From assembly GCA_902557705.1 (NCBI GenBank), contig CACEBI010000004.1, positions 1 to 64,000 of the forward strand: a stretch of 64,000 bases of DNA. Reading direction: 5' to 3'. Positions 60,595 to 64,000 of the stretch are shown one piece after another; the stretch's first letter is position 1; each line of letters starts with the position of its first letter. Source of the stretch: an uncultured SAR86 cluster bacterium. GTDB taxonomy: Bacteria > Pseudomonadota > Gammaproteobacteria > Magnimaribacterales > D2472. The position numbers and the translations under genes are program-made. A model generated the notes under the pieces. The model saw nothing but the letters and a program-made list of their open reading frames with translations. It ran no database searches and was not told the origin of the DNA.

Positions 60595-61837
60595 GGCATC
60601 AACAGATAAACTAAGTTGTTCATTTTGTGGCAAAAGTCAGGATGATGTAAAAAAACTTATTGCTGGTCCGAGTGTATATATTTGTAATGAATGCGTAGAT
60701 CTATGTAATGACATAATTGAAGAAGAAATTAAAAGTGAAGAAGATACTTCTTTAGAAGAACTACCATCTCCTTTAGAAATTTTTAATAAGCTTGATGAGT
60801 ATGTAATAGGTCAAGAGAAGGCTAAAAAAGTTCTCTCTGTGGCTGTTTATAATCATTACAAGAGGTTAAAGAAAAATGATCTTAAAGATGCAGTTGAGCT
60901 TCAAAAAAGTAATGTATTGCTATTAGGACCAACAGGTAGTGGCAAGACTTTATTAGCTCAAACTCTAGCAAAAATTTTAAATGTTCCTTTCACAATTGCT
61001 GATGCTACTACACTTACCGAAGCTGGTTACGTAGGTGAAGATGTTGAAAACATAATACAAAAGCTTTTACAAAAATCTGACTACGATCCTGAAAGAGCAC
61101 AGTTAGGGATAGTGTATATTGACGAGATTGATAAAATTGCAAGGAAATCTGATAACCCGTCTATCACAAGAGATGTTTCTGGAGAAGGAGTTCAGCAAGC
61201 ACTCCTTAAGCTCATTGAAGGAACTGTAGCTTCAATACCTCCTCAGGGCGGTAGAAAACACCCTCAACAGGAATTTATTCAGATAGATACTTCAAATATA
61301 TTATTTATTTGCGGTGGAGCTTTTTCTGGTTTAGATAAAGTTATTGATCAAAGAACAAATAATATTGGAATTGGTTTTGGAGCTGATGTGAATACTACCT
61401 CAAATGTCCAATCAATTTCATCAGATATTGATAATTTAGAACCTGAAGATTTGGTTAAATATGGATTGATACCTGAGTTTGTTGGAAGACTTCCAGTAAT
61501 ATCAAACTTGCATGAGCTTGATGAAACCGCACTTGTTAGAATTTTAAAAGAACCAAAAAACGCTTTAGTAAATCAGTATAAACATTTATTTGAAATTGAT
61601 GATGTTGAATTAACATTTAGAGATGAAGCGCTTCTTGAAATTGCTAAACAAGCAATAAAAAGAAAAACTGGTGCAAGAGGTCTTAGATCAATTATGGAGG
61701 ATATACTGATGGAAACTATGTTTCAGCTTCCTAATGAAGATCTTGAAAAAGTTATTATTGATGAGAACACGGTTGTCTCCAAAACAGAACCAATTAAGCT
61801 TTTAAAAACTGCTTCAAAAAAATCATCTGCTAATTGA
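60584..61837 (+). CDS. clpX: ATP-dependent Clp protease ATPase subunit ClpX
   Basis: ClpX unfolds substrates for ClpP. The 417-residue protein has an N-terminal zinc-binding domain with C12, C15, C34 and C37, Walker A GPTGSGKT at 115-122, the Walker B region [10 protein letters not shown], the pore-loop GYVGEDVE and the [12 protein letters not shown] sensor helix. It overlaps clpP by 11 bases, so translation is probably coupled. lon begins 30 bases later. Confidence 0.96.
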   Translation: MVSKASTDKLSCSFCGKSQDDVKKLIAGPSVYICNECVDLCNDIIEEEIKSEEDTSLEELPSPLEIFNKLDEYVIGQEKAKKVLSVAVYNHYKRLKKNDLKDAVELQKSNVLLLGPTGSGKTLLAQTLAKILNVPFTIADATTLTEAGYVGEDVENIIQKLLQKSDYDPERAQLGIVYIDEIDKIARKSDNPSITRDVSGEGVQQALLKLIEGTVASIPPQGGRKHPQQEFIQIDTSNILFICGGAFSGLDKVIDQRTNNIGIGFGADVNTTSNVQSISSDIDNLEPEDLVKYGLIPEFVGRLPVISNLHELDETALVRILKEPKNALVNQYKHLFEIDDVELTFRDEALLEIAKQAIKRKTGARGLRSIMEDILMETMFQLPNEDLEKVIIDENTVVSKTEPIKLLKTASKKSSAN

Positions 61838-61867
61838 TATTTTATTATCTATCCCTATATTGGGTAT

Positions 61868-64000
61868 ATGAATGAAATAAAATCAGACCTACCCGTAATT
61901 CCTTTAAGAGACGTTGTTGTCTTTCCTGGAATTGTTACAACCTTATTTGTTGGCCGACCTAAGTCCATTGAAGCATTAAATGTAGCCATGTCTTCAAATA
62001 AAAAACTTGTTTTAGTTTGTCAGACTGATCCTGCAATTGATAATCCTGAGTTTAAGGATGTATACAAAAATGCATCTATTAGCAATTTATTACAGTTAAT
62101 TAAATTACCAGATGGAACTATGAAGGTTCTTGTTGAAGGCCATAAAAGATGCTCTATAGATAAGTTTATTGAAAAAAAGGGTTATGACTTAGCAAGAGTA
62201 AGTTCTATTGATGACGTGCCGCTAAAAGAAGCTGACACATCTAATTTAGTTAGATTTATTAAAGCTAAATTTGAAGATTATATTGGCATTACTAAAAGAA
62301 TTCCTCCTGAAATAGTTTCTACTGTTGATTCGCTGGATGATCTCTCAAAGCTTATCGATACTATTACAGGACATTTGCCAATAGAAACAGCTAGAAAACA
62401 AGAAATTTTAGCTATAGCTGATCTGAAAGAAAGATCGGAAAAAGTTTTAATGTTTATTGAATCCCAGTTAGATGTCGTTGATGTTGAAAAGAAAATAAGA
62501 GAACGTGTTAAAAAACAGATGGAAAAATCTCAAAGAGAATACTACTTGAATGAACAAATCAAAGCTGCTCAAAAAGAGCTTGGAGAAATAGGCGAAGAAG
62601 GTGATGAGCTTGATGCACTTGAAGAAAAAATTAATACAGTAGGTATGCCTAAAGATGCTTTAAAGAAAGCAAAAAGTGAATTAGCTAAGTTTAAGCACAT
62701 GTCACCATCGTCTGCTGAAGCATCAGTTGTAAGATCTTACTTAGATTGTTTGGTTGAAGTTCCATGGAAGAAAAAATCTAAGGTAAAAACTGATATTCAG
62801 GCTTCTTTGGATATTTTAGAAGAAGACCATTATGGGCTTGAAGAAGTCAAAGAAAGAATCATCGAATATCTTGCTGTACAAAAAAGGGTTAAATCAATGA
62901 AAGCTCCTGTCTTGTGTCTTGTTGGTCCTCCTGGGGTTGGTAAAACCTCTCTTGGTGAATCCATTGCGAGAGCAACTAATAGGAAATTTGTAAGAATGTC
63001 ACTTGGTGGAGTAAGAGATGAATCTGAAATCAGAGGACATAGAAGAACATATATAGGCTCAATGCCAGGAAAAATTATTCAAAAACTATCTAAAGTTGGT
63101 GTTAAAAATCCTTTATTTTTATTGGATGAAATTGACAAGATTGGAATGGATCATAGAGGTGATCCTGCTTCTGCGCTTCTTGAAGTATTGGATCCAGAGC
63201 AAAATAATACATTTAGTGATCATTATCTTGAGGTAGATTATGACTTATCAGAAGTTATGTTTGTTTGCACAGCAAATAGCTTAAATATTCCAACTCCACT
63301 CTTGGATAGAATGGAAATAATTAGAATTCCTGGATATATTGAAGATGAAAAAATAAATATTGCTTCTAAATATTTACTGCCAAAACAAATGGAAAGAAAT
63401 GGCCTTCAAGATAAAGAAATAAATTTAAATAAAGAAGTTATTCTCTCCTTAATTAGATATTACACAAGAGAGGCTGGAGTGAGAGGGCTTGAAAGGCAGA
63501 TAGCTAAGATATTAAGAAAAGTTGTGAAAGAACGTCTTTTAGCAAAAAAGAATATCGACAAGCCTACATCCATAACAAACAAGAATCTTGAAAAATTTTC
63601 AGGTGTTAAGAAGTTTAAATACGGTATTGCTGAAAAAGATAATGCAGTTGGACAAGTAACAGGTCTTGCATGGACTGAAGTTGGCGGTGAGTTATTAACT
63701 ATAGAGGCTTCTCACATTGATGGAAAGGGTAGGATTATTAAAACTGGTTCATTAGGAGATGTAATGCAGGAATCAATTCAGGCTGCGTTTACTGTAGTTA
63801 GATCAAGAGCAGATTCGTTAGGCATAAAACCTAACTTTTATGAAAAATATGATGTACATATTCATGTACCAGAAGGCGCTACACCTAAGGATGGGCCAAG
63901 TGCCGGAGGTGCAATGGCAATATCATTAATATCTATCTTTACAGGAATACCAGTCAAATCTGATACGGCAATGACCGGTGAAATTACTCTAAGAGGACAG
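61868..64000 (+). CDS. lon: ATP-dependent protease Lon (3' truncated by window edge)
   Basis: Lon degrades damaged and regulatory proteins. From ATG 61868 the frame is open for 711 codons to the right edge. The N-terminal LPVIPLRDVVVFPG block, Walker A GPPGVGKT at 353-360, the LLDEIDKIG motif and the proteolytic serine at about residue 678 (DGPSAGGAM) are visible. The catalytic lysine, expected about 43 residues after the serine, lies just past the edge; the window ends in TGEITLRGQ. Because the stop is missing, the gene can be overlooked by a start-to-stop search. Confidence 0.95.
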   Translation, partial: MNEIKSDLPVIPLRDVVVFPGIVTTLFVGRPKSIEALNVAMSSNKKLVLVCQTDPAIDNPEFKDVYKNASISNLLQLIKLPDGTMKVLVEGHKRCSIDKFIEKKGYDLARVSSIDDVPLKEADTSNLVRFIKAKFEDYIGITKRIPPEIVSTVDSLDDLSKLIDTITGHLPIETARKQEILAIADLKERSEKVLMFIESQLDVVDVEKKIRERVKKQMEKSQREYYLNEQIKAAQKELGEIGEEGDELDALEEKINTVGMPKDALKKAKSELAKFKHMSPSSAEASVVRSYLDCLVEVPWKKKSKVKTDIQASLDILEEDHYGLEEVKERIIEYLAVQKRVKSMKAPVLCLVGPPGVGKTSLGESIARATNRKFVRMSLGGVRDESEIRGHRRTYIGSMPGKIIQKLSKVGVKNPLFLLDEIDKIGMDHRGDPASALLEVLDPEQNNTFSDHYLEVDYDLSEVMFVCTANSLNIPTPLLDRMEIIRIPGYIEDEKINIASKYLLPKQMERNGLQDKEINLNKEVILSLIRYYTREAGVRGLERQIAKILRKVVKERLLAKKNIDKPTSITNKNLEKFSGVKKFKYGIAEKDNAVGQVTGLAWTEVGGELLTIEASHIDGKGRIIKTGSLGDVMQESIQAAFTVVRSRADSLGIKPNFYEKYDVHIHVPEGATPKDGPSAGGAMAISLISIFTGIPVKSDTAMTGEITLRGQ

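Overview
The window looks like a chromosomal segment from a streamlined, AT-rich marine gammaproteobacterium, most likely of the SAR86 type. The sequence is very A+T rich and Arg codons are mostly AGA. Genes are packed with overlaps or gaps of a few bases, and no gene-free stretch exceeds 300 bases. Gene orders are gammaproteobacterial (rplS-xerD-dsbC-hom-thrC-prfB-lysS, dnaX-recR, purM-purN, tig-clpP-clpX-lon). No phage, insertion sequence, CRISPR array, plasmid origin or rRNA was seen. The taxonomic call is an inference from gene content; no 16S gene is present.

Layout: 1-8352 is a plus-strand run of ribosomal protein L19, XerD, DsbC, an AlaC-type aminotransferase, homoserine dehydrogenase, threonine synthase, release factor 2 (with no programmed frameshift) and lysyl-tRNA synthetase. 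8349-10687 holds two acyl-CoA dehydrogenases on the minus strand. 10786-12047 holds three membrane proteins of unknown function. 12103-18073 holds tRNA-Leu, then an arginine operon whose first transferase is the acetylornithine type (acetylcitrulline pathway), followed by argG, a fused acetylglutamate kinase/synthase, argC and argH. The operon is preceded by what reads as a complete leader-peptide attenuator: a 14-residue peptide with adjacent Arg-Arg codons, three mutually exclusive RNA pairings and an intrinsic terminator. This is the most interesting system in the window.

18104-34689 is a mixed accessory and housekeeping region: an MFS carrier, thioredoxin-like protein, Na+/Ca2+ exchanger, SDR enzyme, a LysR regulator divergent from a third acyl-CoA dehydrogenase, exonuclease I, a candidate minus-strand small RNA, tRNA-Val, a pseudoazurin operon with two tiny membrane proteins, a serine hydrolase, an SLC13 carrier, an MscS channel, a DsbD-type reductase and a small heat-shock protein. 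34872-43541 carries RecX, DnaX (with an A10 tract at the end of the clamp-loader domains), RecR, Dcd, PurN/PurM and Hda. 43534-50369 carries SppA, WrbA, a TlpA-like lipoprotein, an M23 peptidase, XseA, a drug/metabolite transporter and a beta-carbonic anhydrase. 50468-58479 has tRNAs Val, Asp, Pro and Arg, with HtpG, GpsA, FolD, TrhO, a GST and a glutamate dehydrogenase. 58584 to the end has tRNA-His and the protein-quality cluster tig-clpP-clpX-lon; lon runs off the right edge.

The left edge cuts rplS and the right edge cuts lon. Several starts were moved to internal ATG codons where this gave a better signal peptide or family N-terminus. One overlapping 51-codon gene (26593-26748, minus) was added. 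Promoters, operators and the small RNA are pattern-based proposals without experimental support.
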